This document shows, piece by piece, positions 21,632 to 34,584 of a stretch of DNA of 64,000 nucleotides (positions are counted from its first letter, which is position 1; every line of letters begins with the position of its first letter). The DNA lies in NCBI GenBank assembly GCA_038496445.1, contig JALMLS010000242.1, forward strand, positions 1 through 64,000, read 5' to 3'. Position numbers and translations under genes: made by a program. The notes under the pieces were generated by a model. It was not told the origin of the DNA. It did not search any database and was given only the letters and a program-made list of their open reading frames with translations. This DNA is from Trichosphaerium sp. ATCC 40318 (lineage: Eukaryota > Discosea > Flabellinia > Trichosidae).

Positions 21632-23328
21632 ATTGTAGTCTATGAGGATTGGCCTAAAAAAAAGGAGGAAATACTGTGGATTACCTGATGCTGTCCTTCT
21701 ACTCTGAGAAACAGACTTCCGAAGTAATTTGACTCCTTTTTTGTACAACAGTACATAGGAGAAGATGGCTTTATCCGTATGATGCCAATTTCATCATTTG
21801 ATAGTTTTTTTGGTTGCTTTGGTTCAACCACTTCATGTGTTTCTACTTTCAAACACCCAATAACTTTAGTTACTGAACATTTCTTCTTTGCAGACTTTGT
21901 GTGCCCTACCAAAAGTTTGTTAAACTAGAGTACACAAAACTTATGTGTGGTAGAAAAAACACCGACAAGAAGATGTCAGTTTTCAAAAGAAATGTAATGT
22001 AATGAATGCTGATAAGTATCATGTGTTGACATAACCTTTTGGATTTTTTTTTTGATTTTTTTTTTGAAGGGTTTTGTACCGAAGCGTAACATGTTGCCCT
22101 CATAAATATGATTTGATGTGCTAATAACATGTGCTGTAAACTCAGAAACTAAAATCTGTTGTTTCTTATTTGGGATTAATGCAAGAATGACATATCCGCG
22201 TTTGACATTTTTTCTTGATACACCTTCTAACAAACATCCAACATGAGTACCTTTATGCGCTTCTTTATGCTTGGTATGTTCATATTCCATGTCCATAACC
22301 TTTGTTTTTAATCCAGTAGGAGCGATGATAACGTTGTCTCCTACTCGCAAGCACCCTGACATAACGGTTCCTGCTACAACAAATCCTACATCTTTAACTG
22401 TCAAGGTGAAAGTGACGGGCATTTTCAATGATGTTGTTACTTCACGATTCTCGCCAATAGTATCAAATGCTTCAAGTAATGTGTATCCTTTCCACCATGG
22501 CATGTTACTTGATATATCCACCAAATTATCTCCAAGGGCTCCAGAAACTGGAATAAACAAAACATCTTCAATGTTGTAGTTTATGCTAAAAACAAGAGGT
22601 TACTTTTGACCTACGAGTTGATAAACGAAAGGAAATGACGTACTTTCTCATTATCTTTTGGATTCCTGACACTACTTCAATGTACCTCCCTTTATCATAT
22701 TTAACACCAGTACTAATACTATCCATATACGTAACAGCAACAATTATGTTTGAAAATCTGAGTATCTTGGCAGATGATAACAAATGTATTATTGTACCAT
22801 GACGAGCTATTGATGATTCAAACATTCCTTGAGCTGCAGAAACAACCAATAAAATGCAATCACATGATTTAGCCAATGTTGTAATCAATGGTTCGGTGTA
22901 TGTATCTGCTGCAGTAATAGACACCTTGACAAAAAATAAAGTTAGTTATATGGCAACTAAAATATTGTGTCATCACGCAACACTTGTACGTGGCGGGTCT
23001 TTCTATAGAATCAAAAAACACAATGTCGATTCTGTCTTGGTTCGCATTTTTTGACAAAACGTGGGGCTTTGTAATGACGTACGTTGCAGTTATTGGTGGC
23101 AAGTGAATAATAACAGTTTCGCAATGGATTTGCGAATGTATTGAAACAAAGTAATGCGGAAGCATACTCCTGGCTTGGTCTGGTTGACCTCTTTCTCATC
23201 CTTTGTATTGTTTGTTCCCTTATTATACCACATTTATACAACAAGTGGCCCAGGAGGGTTGATGTTCCGTTATCAACGTGACCATGAATAAAAACATTAA
23301 TAGTCTGTTTCTTGACCGTTTTAGCCAT
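21632..23328 (-). CDS. Divergent EF1A-family translational GTPase with degenerate G motifs
   Basis: Starts MAKTVKKQTINVFIHGHVDN (ATG at 23328). The G1 motif is GHVDNGTST where EF1A has GHVDSGKST, so the nucleotide-binding Lys is Thr. The G3 area (DAPGHRDF) is not recognisable. CDCILLVVSAAQGMFESSIA and IIVAVTYMDSI match EF1A blocks, with NKMD changed to TYMD. Then FIPVSGALGDNLVDISSNMP and WWKGYTLLEAFDT, domain 2 (VKDVGFVVAGTVMSGCLRVG) and domain 3 (VGHTKSAKKKCSVTK, NYFGSLFLRVEGQ) follow. The last exon ends at TAG 21634-21632. Five or more introns. The whole three-domain architecture is kept while GTP binding seems lost, unlike eRF3 or HBS1. I infer a pseudo-GTPase paralogue of EF1A; function unknown. 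Confidence 0.8.
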
Positions 23329-23577
23329 TGTACAAAGCAACAGATAACGTTCCAGTGAGAATCAAAACGTAAAAGCCTAATTAAAGTCTGTGTCAGTGGT
23401 TTTGCCTTTGAATGTATTGGTACTGCGTAGTTCTTACGTATTTGAAGTATAATAAAACAAATTAATGATTTGACGCCTGGCGTCTCTAAACGTTTTTTTG
23501 TGTTAGTTAAGTTCGCTACTTAAGTCTTGCTTGAAGTAAGTAGGCCCTATCATTTACAGTAACTGTAATGGACACTG

Positions 23578-23726
23578 CTGGCAACTCATTGGATAATGAT
23601 GATACCACAATAAAAATCATGGATTCTTCCTTAACGAGAAGCACAGGCTTTTCTGCTCACGAATTCACTGATGTTGGAGCTGCAATTAAAGCATGTAGCA
23701 AGATGTACGCTACATCGCGTTGGTGA
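23578..23726 (+). CDS. Short hypothetical ORF, possibly a truncated gene
   Basis: ATG-initiated frame of 49 residues, MDTAGNSLDNDDTTIKIMDS through IKACSKMYATSRW, ending at TGA. It is soluble and acidic at the start. No family is recognised. It ends about 120 bp before the right arm of the inverted duplication, so it may be a gene cut by that rearrangement. It could also be fortuitous. Confidence 0.3.
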
Positions 23727-24221
23727 TAATTGGTGAATGAGTCGTAATACTGGTTACCATGATACTTTATAGTTTGGGTATTATAGCTCCGTTAAAAACT
23801 ACAAGATCGATCTTGTTAGTTCTTGCAAGATCTGTTAAAAACTACAAGATCTTACAGATCTTGTCAGTTCTGGAAAACTACATCCACGTGTTTTTAACCA
23901 TTATTTTATTTTGTACATTGTTAGCAGTTCTGTTGACGTCCTCTAATGTTCATCAGTTGTCTCCTATACTCTAAAATGTACTACTACGCTATACTAATAC
24001 CGTACACTCAACGCAAGATACTGGAAGCGCTTGTAATTTTCTTTGAGATTTTAACGTTATCTCACCTTTAATACCTCTTGTAAATAAACTGTACTTCTAC
24101 ATTTCTACGGGAAAACTATTTTTTTTTTGCGGGAAAATTGTTCAAGTTGGTAACACCACCCAAAAGTTACATAGAAATATAGTTAGCTTTACCCTGACTC
24201 GATCATAGGTAGATTTATCTG

Positions 24222-24241
24222 TTCACGTGAAATGTCACGTG
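24222..24241. promoter_or_regulatory. Paired CACGTG motif upstream of lipase copy 2
   Basis: TTCACGTGAAATGTCACGTG is the complement of the element at copy 1. A TATA-like TATAAAT follows at ~24291, about 60 bp before the chosen ATG. Confidence 0.5.
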
Positions 24242-24350
24242 ATTTGTTTTGAGCAGTTCACCGGGAAAAAACAACAATTCATCAAGCAAGTATAAATCTC
24301 AATCATCACAAACATCACAACCACTAGAACAACAACAACTAAAAAACCAA

Positions 24351-25310
24351 ATGTCTAAAGCACCTAAGAAGAATGACCCAAAGTCGAAACCAACAAAGAA
24401 GGACAACGGAGAGAAACCAAATCTAAAGGAATGGATAAACCCCGACAAGAAAGCACCAAGCTTGAAAGATATCCTCAAAAAAGAACCTAAAGACAAGCAT
24501 CCTGCTAAATTCACACTTCCTTTGGAAGATGACAACATTAGACAATTATTACTGGCATGTTCACAAGACGTATACGACTTCAAAGAGCAGGGCAAGTTTA
24601 AGGATCATTTGAGGAACCTAAAAAAACAGAAGGAGTATTTTACAAGTGGTAACTTTATTCAATATGGATTGTACTTGGTTCTAAAAGGCAAGTACAAGAA
24701 CAAGAAGATACTTGCACTCAGAGGAACAGATTCGCTATTTGGTGAGTTTTTTTTTGATTTTTGGTTAAATAAATAATGTACTCATGTACTTTGTAGGTGT
24801 TGTACAAGATATCTCTCTGATTTACTCAGGACCTACAATCAGCAAGGCCAAAAGATGTGCTGTAGAAATAGCAAAGAAATCTGACGTGAACCCTGACTTT
24901 ATTACAGGTACACAAAAACAACAAGAGTGAAATTGGACCGTTGTAAAAACAAAAAAAAAACTAACTTTGGTTTTCCTTAAGGTCACTCACTTGGCGGAGC
25001 TCTTGCTGAAATGGTAGCTTCTGAAATACCACTCCCTGGCGCTTCATTTAATTCACCTGGAGTGTATTCTTGGTTCAAACTGTTTAATCTGTGCGGTGAA
25101 AGCAAAAAGTATGCTAGCGTTTTAAGATATGAAGTGCATTTGACCAAAGGTGACCTTGTTTCCAAGTTTGCTGGTTGCCGTTCCCCTGACAATGGGCATA
25201 TTGCAAAGCCAATATGGCACAAAGCTGTTGCGAAACCTGGTGGACCTAAGGAAGCAAAATGGAAGCATGCTATCAAGGGTTGTATTGCTAGAATTGGAGC
25301 ACTCGAGTAA
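24351..25310 (+). CDS. Class 3 lipase-like alpha/beta hydrolase, copy 2
   Basis: Exons 24351-24741, 24797-24907 and 24982-25310. Same layout as copy 1: Lys-rich start, LALRGTDS, and GHSLGGALAEM spanning the second intron. It differs at scattered residues (for example KDNGEKPN for KDSGEKAN, ending IGALE instead of IGELK). The catalytic Ser elbow and exon structure are intact, so both copies appear functional. The ATG is chosen because sequence upstream is CAA-rich UTR-like and the upstream in-frame extension in this copy has no ATG. Confidence 0.88.
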
Positions 25311-25533
25311 GAATTGCAGTTCTTGGTATTAGAATAAAAAGACATCGATTTGTCAGAATAAACAAATTACCTTTTTAGATCGTAGTTTCTTTATTATCCT
25401 CCTAAAGCTTCTAAGGAAACTATACAATTTCAATTTTTATTGTAGCGGATACAACTAAGTTAATGACACCACCTTGTTCTATAATATGCGCTGACAACTA
25501 GGGTGTACATTCTGCGTTCTTATACAATTACTT

Positions 25534-27157
25534 TTACTTTTGTTCGCAAAAAACCCTAAATAGTTCACTCTTGGTTTACGTCACAACGACAATAAAGACA
25601 AAGGGCATCGTTGGAAAATTGAGCAGTACCTAAAGTAGTGTAGTTAGATATCTCTCATGTACCAGTTCAATTGTATAGTCCAGTGTTAGATGAAGTATAT
25701 TGATCACAAAGTATTGATGCATCCTTATTCCAAAACGAAAAAAACAGCTTCTTTATTAGGAAAGTACACGTGTACTTTCAACATGCTTTACTCAAAGGTT
25801 ACATGACACTTGTTCTCGTTGTCTCGACACCTTACTAATACAATAACATTGACGTAGATCAAATTAAACAACAGTGTGCGCTTGATTGAGCTAGCGGTGA
25901 TGTTGTGGTTATCTTTTAGAACAATACTCTGAACTCCCGCTAAAGGAGTGACACCATTCTAAGTATTATCAAGACAAGCTATAAACAGCGTGTCCCAGCA
26001 AGAAATGACATCAAGAATAATAGCATGGAAACCAGCAAGTGCTTTAACACCTTATCAGTTAATGAGACAAATAGTACTTTCGATGTACGTAGCTTATGAC
26101 AAGGATTTAGCGAAGCTGTCAGTTTCGAATAAAAATACAACTGCAGTGATTATCTTGTCTTGGAATTGACTTAGACTATCGTTGCTACAACGAAACAAAT
26201 TGCATAAACTCGACCAAAAATACCTTTAGATAACACTTTTCTCCTCATTAGTATATCTTGACTTGCAAGTACACCTAATATTCACCTTTGGTGAACGCTA
26301 TTTTGTACTACAATCTATTCACCACACCACAAAAGGTCACTCTTATTTTCCATTAAACTTTTATTGTACGGATTTGACATGAAATAACGATTTTTTAAAA
26401 GACCACCCCCGAGTAGCTTTCTTTCTTTTGTACATGTTAAGTACTCTATACTTATACACTAATGTTATCTTGCAGAGTTTCAAAAGGCTACGTAAGTAGT
26501 AACGTTCTCAAACTCTGGAATTCGAATATTGTAATAATACACGTATAAAGATTTTATTAATAAAAATAGAACAAACAAAAGTGCTATTTTGGTGTGCAAC
26601 AATGAAAATAGGATAGTATTATTCCGTTCTCAAAGCGGCAACAATATGTGCAGTAGCAATTTCTCCGTGATTGACCAAACTGACTTCCATTTTTGCAATT
26701 TGAACCACCCTTAATTGAAGGCTTTGAACACATCTATGTGTACGTAATTGACATTTACAGCCTTTGGGGGTATAAAAAACGCCACAAACATATGTGGGGT
26801 CAAGGAAAAAGCACTAACAGAAACGACAACTGTAAAGTTGAATCTTTTTGGTATTCGTTTTATTCAAAACTGCAAATAATTCCTAATTTGAGAACGCTAC
26901 TATGTAGTTAAAAATACAAACCCCAACACCCCTTGAACAATTACAATGGCCTCTAAAAATAAACTCATTCCGAGATTTCTGCAAGAAATTTACAATTTTT
27001 GCAATTTTGAAGTTAAAAAGGTGGAGAAATGTGTAAAAAAAGCAGCTCAAAAAACCTCTCTTCTCACCCACTTAGACCATGTTTGCTGTCAAGCCTCCAC
27101 AAAAATTCTTGTATTTTCTCATCTTGCGCTAAAAATAACAAATCAGACTTTCATACA
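25534..27157. other. 1.6-kb stretch without a recognisable gene
   Basis: Only short low-information frames on both strands. A CACGTG palindrome lies within TACACGTGTA at ~25766. No repeat, RNA gene or exon chain was seen. Confidence 0.4.
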
Positions 27158-28324
27158 ATGATTAAAGCACTTGCGATTCTATTTACTCTAATTTCCTTGA
27201 CGCACTCACTAAGTAAGTCAATGATGTTTTAGCTCTACCATTGTGTTAAACGAAAAAGAGAAATAAATGTATGGAGGCTGAAAACTAAGTATGTGGTAGG
27301 TGTAGGCGATAGAGGAGCTTGTACGATAACACATTAAATGACCAATCTCTTGGCACCGTCTGCCCTAGTAAACAACCCTGATTTTATTGTTAACGATACA
27401 GCAATAGAATATCGTAACGAGTTTGTCTCAACTATAGTTGTTGATATAAACACAGACTCGTTTCAATTAACCATGTCATCAATGTTTCGACAAACTACAA
27501 CCGACATCTTTTTAATTGCATGTGTTATGGAGCAACCAGTTATTGTTGAAGGTACGGTGTTAAAAAAGTAGGATGAACATTAAAATAGAATTTGTGTTCT
27601 ATTTTTGTGTCATAGAGGCTATATATACCATTTTTTTTCGACTTTGTTTTTGTAACTATTTGAAAACTAAAATCTGAGACTTCGCTCAAGCTAATGACGT
27701 GTGACTTAAGTTGATCGACTTAGCTTCTTTTTTTTTTTTTGATTGAAAACGTTTGCAGTCACAGTGATAATAGTACTATATCTAACGCTTTAACTACAGG
27801 TATATCATTGGTTTCTTCTAATTTCACCAATAATCCCGTAAATCCTTCCTTCAATCAAACAACATTCAGGTGTGTAATTATCAAATTGAGACTGTTGTTT
27901 TAACTTTTTTAATAGTTTCGTAATACCCATTACAGACTTTCCTCCAGGTTTGTATGAACTGGAATATAGCATAGCTTCATCAAGAGCGCCAACGACACTA
28001 CCACCTACAACATTACCTCCTACGACACTACCACCTACAACATTACCACCTACAACACTACCTCCTACTCTAGCTCCTACAACTCTAACTCCTACTCTAC
28101 CTCCTACAACAGCGCCTCCAACAACACTGCCGCCAACAACACTGCCGCCAAATATGCCACCTTCAAACGTATTTCAATCAACTCCAACTCCTACAACACA
28201 AGAACCAACTGCCGTTCCAACACAATCTCCTGTAACTCAGCTGTGTTCTTCGTCACAACAATTGAAGTCTATCAATCTTGTGTTTTACGTTTCTTTTGTA
28301 GCACTGTTATGTTTACTTTTGTAA
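27158..28324 (+). CDS. Secreted Thr/Pro-rich protein, probably GPI-anchored
   Basis: Exon 1 encodes a signal peptide (MIKALAILFTLISLTHSLS). Further exons give a globular region (NPDFIVNDTAIEYRNEF, TMSSMFRQTTTDIFLIACVM), ISLVSSNFTNNPVNPSFNQT with N-glycosylation sequons, and FVIPITDFPPGLYELEYSIA. A stalk of tandem PPTTL units follows (~27990-28150). The C-terminus is hydrophobic (INLVFYVSFVALLCLLL) after a small Ser-rich stretch, the classic GPI-attachment layout. The exon linking the signal peptide to ~27355 is approximate. It lies tail-to-tail with PIG-L, an enzyme of GPI synthesis. Confidence 0.75.
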
Positions 28325-28560
28325 AGCATGTGTATTTGAATTGAATAAAAATTAATGAGAAAATAGATCTCTATCACATTCCTATTAAATATCTAGATAA
28401 TATGTTAAACAATGGCACGTGGTTAAGCAAGTAGTATGAACATGTTTGAGTGCTTTAACACCTTCATCTGTGCATGAAGTTTACTGGTGTCGCCTTCATC
28501 TATTGTTCAAAGAATTGAGTTGATTATAGTTGTTGTGAAGTGTACTCTATTTGTTTAATT

Positions 28561-29968
28561 TTACTTTATATGTACACTTGAAGATGCAGCATCCCTTCTT
28601 ACAACATTGAGTTCAATAAAGTATGCATACTGTGATAGAATAATAAAAATTCTTCTATACCAAACAAATTGAGATTTATGTTTTGTCATCGCTCTCCAGC
28701 TACGCCATGGCGTCTTACTTGCCAAAACAAGATGTGAATTTAATCTATAATAATATATTAATAATGTTTTATACAAAATATACATCATATGGTTGGTACC
28801 TATGAGATGGCTTGAAGTCAAGTAAAAGTCTTAACCAAGATGTAAATTTCATGAAAAAAGATTGTGTTTTTAAAGTGTAGTAACTAATCTTGTTGTATAA
28901 ATGTTCTTGTGAATGACATATAACCCCATTATATGTATCAATATGATTTGGATGACCTGAAACACCTATAAATAGCGTAAATTGACAGGACTCTCAGAGA
29001 ACTTCAAAATTCAGTTAAAATAAAATATTTTTGTTACAAACCTCCTTTATCAAACGTCACAATAACTGTGCATTTTAGTTCTTTGGCTATGTCTTCTATA
29101 CGCTTAGATATTTCAAAAGCGTCCCATTTCTTATCGAAACCATCTGGAAAGTTACCAAGACGTACTCTAAGAGGTACGTCAAACAACAACGGAACAGAAA
29201 AATATGACTAAAAAAACGGCAAAAAAAAACCACAAAAGAACAGCCAAGAAATCAACAACATCTCTATGTGTGGCCATTAAATGACGCTATAAACATTCAA
29301 AATATACTAGAGATAATCTCTAGACTTCCAAAGCTTCGTCTCAAACAGCTTTTTTGATGAAGGCAAAAAAAAATGTTCAGAGTTTAAACTTTTGTTTCAC
29401 ATTACCTGTCTGGAGTTATTCCCCATGTTGTCGCTGCGTTATATAATTCTACGTTCCTTCTTGGTTCTAATCCAACACTCAGACACAATATAACTGTTAT
29501 TTAAAGTCAGTAATCCGAAGAAGAAAAAAACCACGTTGTGCGCGTTTTACGATGTCAAAAACCGACGTTACGTACAAACGCGAGACCCATAGAGCTCTAG
29601 AAGGGGAGAAAAGAACATTGACTCGTCATCAGGATGAGCCTAAAAGTCTGTTTAAATAATAAATCATGTACATTTGCGTTGTTTAGAGAGTATTGGAGCA
29701 GTGTAGAGTGAAAACAAAAGAAATGAGTGACGTTTAATCTGTTTGATGTAAAAAGCGTACGGTTACTAGCAGTATAGTATCTCCACGCATTAAAAAGGTG
29801 TTTGACGCAGTATTATGCTTTGCAAGGCGTAACAATCTGAAATGGTACTACAAATAGGTGTGAATACGCGGGTACGCCGCTAGCGCGTTGGTAGCGTACA
29901 CCAAACCATCCAAAAGCCAAACAAATACAAATTGCAATTATCTCGCTAAGAAGTAATACTGATAACAT
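28561..29968 (-). CDS. PIGL: N-acetylglucosaminyl-phosphatidylinositol de-N-acetylase (PIG-L)
   Basis: PIG-L removes the acetyl group in the second step of GPI-anchor synthesis at the ER. The start gives a signal-anchor helix (MLSVLLLSEIIAICICLAFG). Then DTILLVT joins across an intron to AHPDDESMFFSP, the metal-binding motif. CLSVGLEPRRNVELYNAATT, GNFPDGFDKKWDAF and VTFDKGGVSGHPNHID (the second conserved motif) follow. The C-terminus AMTKHKSQFVWYRRIFIILS ends at 28561 and matches the family. All catalytic motifs are present; about seven introns. Confidence 0.9.
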
Positions 29969-30171
29969 TATGGTCCTCAGAGCGGCGCCAGCCGAAAAAT
30001 TGCCGATAAGCGCCTGTTTATGTAGTACTGGAACAACGCATTAATCTGAAGCCATCCAAGGGCTGTAAGGTGGCCGTAGTCGTAAAACGAGTTGAAAAGG
30101 TAGTTAAGCCAATATGATGAAAAGCGGTCAATCCTCCGCTTTATCCGCAATCAAATACACCTTGCTACGCT

Positions 30172-30426
30172 ATGGAGAATCAAACTAACACTACAAACAT
30201 AGCGAAAGACACCACAGTCGTAGCTCCCGCTAAACCAAAGCTTAAGATTTGCTGTGCATGCCCAGAGGTACTTTAAAAGCGATTTGTATGCAAAGTCGCG
30301 ATTCTTACGAGTATTCAGACAAAAAAAATACGAGATAACTGTATCGTTATGAACGGCGAGGAACAGTGCGGTGATCTCATCGAGAACCATAAACAATGCC
30401 TAAGAGACGCTGGTTTCATAGTGTGA
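30172..30426 (+). CDS. COX17: Cytochrome c oxidase copper chaperone COX17
   Basis: Two exons (30172-30267, 30319-30426) give a 67-residue protein, the usual COX17 length. Copper-binding KICCACPE is followed by the twin CX9C motif (DNCIVMNGEEQCGD and ENHKQCLRDAGF), ending GFIV. It acts in the mitochondrial intermembrane space, delivering Cu(I) to SCO1 and COX11. Splicing is exact and in frame. Confidence 0.95.
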
Positions 30427-30768
30427 GTTTACAACTTTCATAACAACGCAAAAAATGCACTTGACGCTCTCTATACACCCGTAACGTATTAAACAGGCGT
30501 TTAAAAACAATTTTTTTCCATTACTCGCCTAAACCATCACCTTGTATACATAAACGTGTATTCTATTATACTATTAGTACTACAAACGTCTAGCACTCAA
30601 TAACGGCTTTAACAACGAAAAATGTTTTGCTTTTTTTTTTCAATTTCGCGACTTTTTGTTGACCGACACAGAAAAAGTCGTACATTAGTATTATGTTCGC
30701 CTTCTAGCCCGCGGCAACTCGTTCACACGTATATTACGTCATAGGGTTTATACTACATTGATTCTATA

Positions 30769-33700
30769 ATGAATAATCGCCTACAGGGCTCAACAATCAA
30801 GCGTATCGAAGCAGGTGTTAAAAAACTATGTAATGATATTGTTGCGACATGCAGGTAACTTTATAAACCACGTGTGTTCTATTTCGAAATATTTTTTTTT
30901 GGCTCTTTTTTTTTTTTTTTTTTTCAATCATTTCCTAATCGTAACCTCTCTTGTTCTGGATTTTATTACCTTTTAAACAATTATAGGGGTGTTATTGTAT
31001 CTCTTACGGATAAATCAGCTTTGGAAAAGTACACTACTCTGTACGAGACGCGCATCACATCAACTTTTTAGGCTTTTTTCTTTTGGTTATTTTTTGGAAG
31101 TCGCTTTCGCTGTTGGTTGAACCCGTGTGTCGCTCGTCTCACTTTTTATAGGGGATTGAGACAAGTACAGAAACTTAGTTCTATGACAAATACTCTGAGA
31201 AATATAAATGACAAGAAAGGGACTCAGGCCGCTCCTGCATTGCTTGAGTTTTCAAAGACAATAGATAGTTTGAAACAAACTGTACTTAAGCTTATAAACG
31301 CTGCAAGCAGAGTAAGTGTAGCTACAAATGGAAGTAGTAACTTAGTCAATAACGAAAGAAATGATCTAGTAGCTATTAGAGAGCACGTGGTACGTAATCA
31401 CAAAAGCAAACAATTTTTTTTCGCAAATAACAATTTTTTTTTTTCAAAAGGTAATGGCAATGGCGATTGCTTCAGCGCTTAAAGATCAAGCTTGTAGAGT
31501 ATTCTCAGAGAAATTCTGGGTAACAAAACCAAATAGAGTAAGTTTGACAAATCACGTGACTGTTAATGCTAAAATTTGTTTGACAGTCTAAATCTGTGCC
31601 GCCAAAATTTCAAAGATACAACCGTATTCGCACCATCGCTGGTAGTACTGTTTCAGCGAAGAGGCCTAATTTATACCCTAAAAAGAGTCCAGAGTCAGCG
31701 CGTAGGCGTTATAATGGGGAGCAAAGTGTTAATTTAGCCAAGAGTCGCATCAACCATAGCAACAGAGCTCCATCTAAAAGCAATAAAGCGCCACCTAAAA
31801 CATCATCGATAACGAAAAAAATACCAACAATCAAAGAGCCTAAAATTGCTATCAAAGCGGAGACACGTGAAGATATAGAAAAGATAGAAGAGGTTAATTC
31901 AAAACACGTGATTAATTTATTTTTAAATAATCGTTCGTTCTAGATCACTAAGAGGCTACGAGACGGAAAATCTGGTATTGTTGTTAAGAACCACAAGCTT
32001 TTGTATAGGTGCATTATCTATTTTTTTTTTGAAACAGTTTTAGCTAAGTTCGTTTTGGCTTAACTCCTTTGTTTTGGACGCTGGAGATTTGTTTGAGTGT
32101 TTATTTTATTTAGGACATATAAGGAATGCTTTAAAGGATCTGAATTAGTTGATTGGATGGTTAATAAAAACTTGGCACCTTCAAGAGCTCATGCTGAGTT
32201 TTTCGGAAATAAGCTTTTAATAGAAAATGTAATCCAACATGTCACGAAAGGTAAGGAACTACTTGTAGGTTCTACTTAAAACCTTTGGTTTAATTGATTG
32301 TTATTATTACAGATAATATATTCAAAGACAGGGATATTGCATTCTATAGATTTACAGAAGACGTCCCGGATATGGTAAGTTTCTTGCAACTGTGTTCAAC
32401 TCTTTTTTTTCTTTTGCGTTTTCTTTCATGATTGTGACACCCATTCGCTTAAATCTTGTTTGTATATCCATATGAGCCATATATCGCCATAAACATTTAG
32501 TGTTGTAAAACAATATAGAGACCCTTGAACTTACAAACAACCGAACCTTCTTTTTTTTTTTGACACATTTTATCTAATGTTAATTTTTTTTGTTGTATCT
32601 TAGTACGCCTTGGCAGATGTCATGAAAGTTTTGGACGCGTATTTTAGTAAAGATATGAGAACTACATGGTATATAGGTATTTAGAAAACTTGAAAAAATA
32701 TCACGTGTGAATATTTATAAATATTATGTGAAAAGATACAAAGAAAGAGCTGGATCCATATGGATTTATAATACCTGAACAAGTACTTTGAAACTTGGTT
32801 TTAATTTTTTTTTTAACTGACGCCCTTTTTAGTTCCAAAAAAAGACGAATTCGTTCTTACCAAAATACGTTGAAACTATGGCTAACATGCATGACAAATG
32901 GTAAGTAAGAGAATGAGGCAAGACTCGCATAAAAGAGAATTATAAAAAACCTAAAATTTTGTGGTTTTTTTTTCTCTCTTTATGAGTTAAGTTTTTTTTT
33001 ACTAACAATTGAAATCAAGGGCAGCGTTTCATAATAGAAATATCAATAGAAAACTATTTGCAGGAACAAACCTTACTCATTCTGAACGTCATCAATTTAA
33101 ACATTTAGCAAGACTTGGATTTCCAGCGCAAATACGCGGTACTGTATGAAAGCCATCCAAAAAAAAAAATCCAAAAAAAAAAAATCCTTTAAACCTTTCT
33201 GCATGCGTTTTAAGTTGATTACTTTTAGTTTTGGACGTTATGCTCAGGAGCTGATAAAAAGCGTTCTCAGAAGAGTAATAATTATTATAAACAAATTTTC
33301 CAGAGAGAGAAAGTATCAAAAGCGAACGCACAACAAATCTTGAAGGCACAAAAAAAAAAAAAAATCAGACACCAGTTTCTTTCGAAAAGTCTTGTTTTTT
33401 GTTTTGTGGTACAACCACTGAACTTCTTTATTGCCAACAATTAATCTTTGATAACTCTTTTAACAACTAGATCGAAATATTTTTAATTTTGTGAGCAGAG
33501 CACCAAAGTGTCATGCCGCAAAGAAATTTCCTTATTTTTTTGAAACAAACTTGCTTTTGATCAAACCAAAAGAGTCTTTGTCGATATGTCTCACATATCT
33601 CCTTTAGGATATAACAAGAACATTCCCAACTAATAAAAGATTTGATAAAAAGCGCCAACAACAACTAAAAAGAATACTTGAGGCATACAGTTGCCATGAC

Positions 33701-34584
33701 AAAGAAATAGGTAAGACAAAGAAAAAAAAAAACCCATAAAACAACTTTACCTACAACTTAACTTATTGATTCAAAAGGCTACTGTCAGGGAATGAACTTT
33801 ATCGCTGGTATGTTACTTTTATTCTTTAATGATGAAGAAGATGCATTTTGGGTACTAGCAGCGATTCTAGAGGACATACTACCAGGATCATACCATGCCA
33901 AAGTAAGCTTGCTTTTTTTTTTTTTCATGGCGGCTATATTTATTGTTCGTGCTTATGCTGAACTCTAGGGTATGGCTGCATTGAGATGCGATGTTACAGT
34001 ACTTCAAATACTTGTCAGAAAAGAGCTTCCACGTGTTTACAACCACCTACAAGCGAATGATGTGCCATGGATGCTTGTTGGTAGTAAATGGCTTATGCCT
34101 CTTTTTGTACTTGGATTACCAACTGAGGCACGTGATTACATGATTTTTTAGCTATCTAAAATTTTCACGTGATTATTTGGTGTTTTTTTATTAATACACG
34201 TGATATTTAGAGCCTTTTACGAGTATGGGACGTATTTTTTCTTGAAGGTTCTCAAGTTTTATTGGGCGCTGCTTTGGCAATTTTAAAGATTTGTAAAGAT
34301 GATATCCTTGCAGCTACTGATCAAACTGAGTTGTTCGCAATGATTGCTAATTTGCCAAATACTATTTATGATTGTGAAGAACTATTAAAGGCACGGTAGT
34401 TAATAGAGATTCTTTAAACAAGTTTCAAGCATTGAAAAAAGTTCTTTTTTTTGTTCTAATAATAACTTTCTTCAACAAATAGGTGTGCATGTCCTTTAAG
34501 TTAAAGAAAATCGATAAAATGAGGAGACAACAGCTAGCATCTTACATTGATGAACGGGGAGAGTCAAGTTCAAGAAAATCCTAA
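30769..34584 (+). CDS. DEP and TBC domain RabGAP
   Basis: Starts MNNRLQGSTIKRIEAGVKKL with helical regions and a basic, Pro/Ser-rich linker (31596-31880). Then a DEP domain: YKECFKGSELVDWMVNKNL, RAHAEFFGNKLLIENVIQHV. Then a TBC domain: GTNLTHSERHQFKHLARLGF PAQIR, DITRTFPTNKRF (Arg finger), EIGYCQGMNFIAG (Gln finger), ending in helices LLRVWDVFFLEGSQVLLGAA. Both catalytic fingers are present, so it should stimulate Rab GTP hydrolysis; the DEP domain suggests membrane or receptor targeting. At least fifteen introns. Two joins near the 3' end (34128-34210 and 34391-34482) hold frame only with GC donors. Stops at TAA 34582-34584. Confidence 0.88.

Larger units (their letters stand above)
23846..25533 (+). 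repeat. Right arm of large inverted duplication (lipase copy 2)
   Basis: Reverse complement of 8276-10101 with a few percent substitutions and small indels. It lacks ~140 bp upstream of the lipase that are present in the left arm, and has 9 extra bases (TTTGTTTTG) just after the paired CACGTG motif. Just outside the inner edge the motif GTTAAAAACTACAAGATC is tandemly repeated (~23790-23860). Confidence 0.9.
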
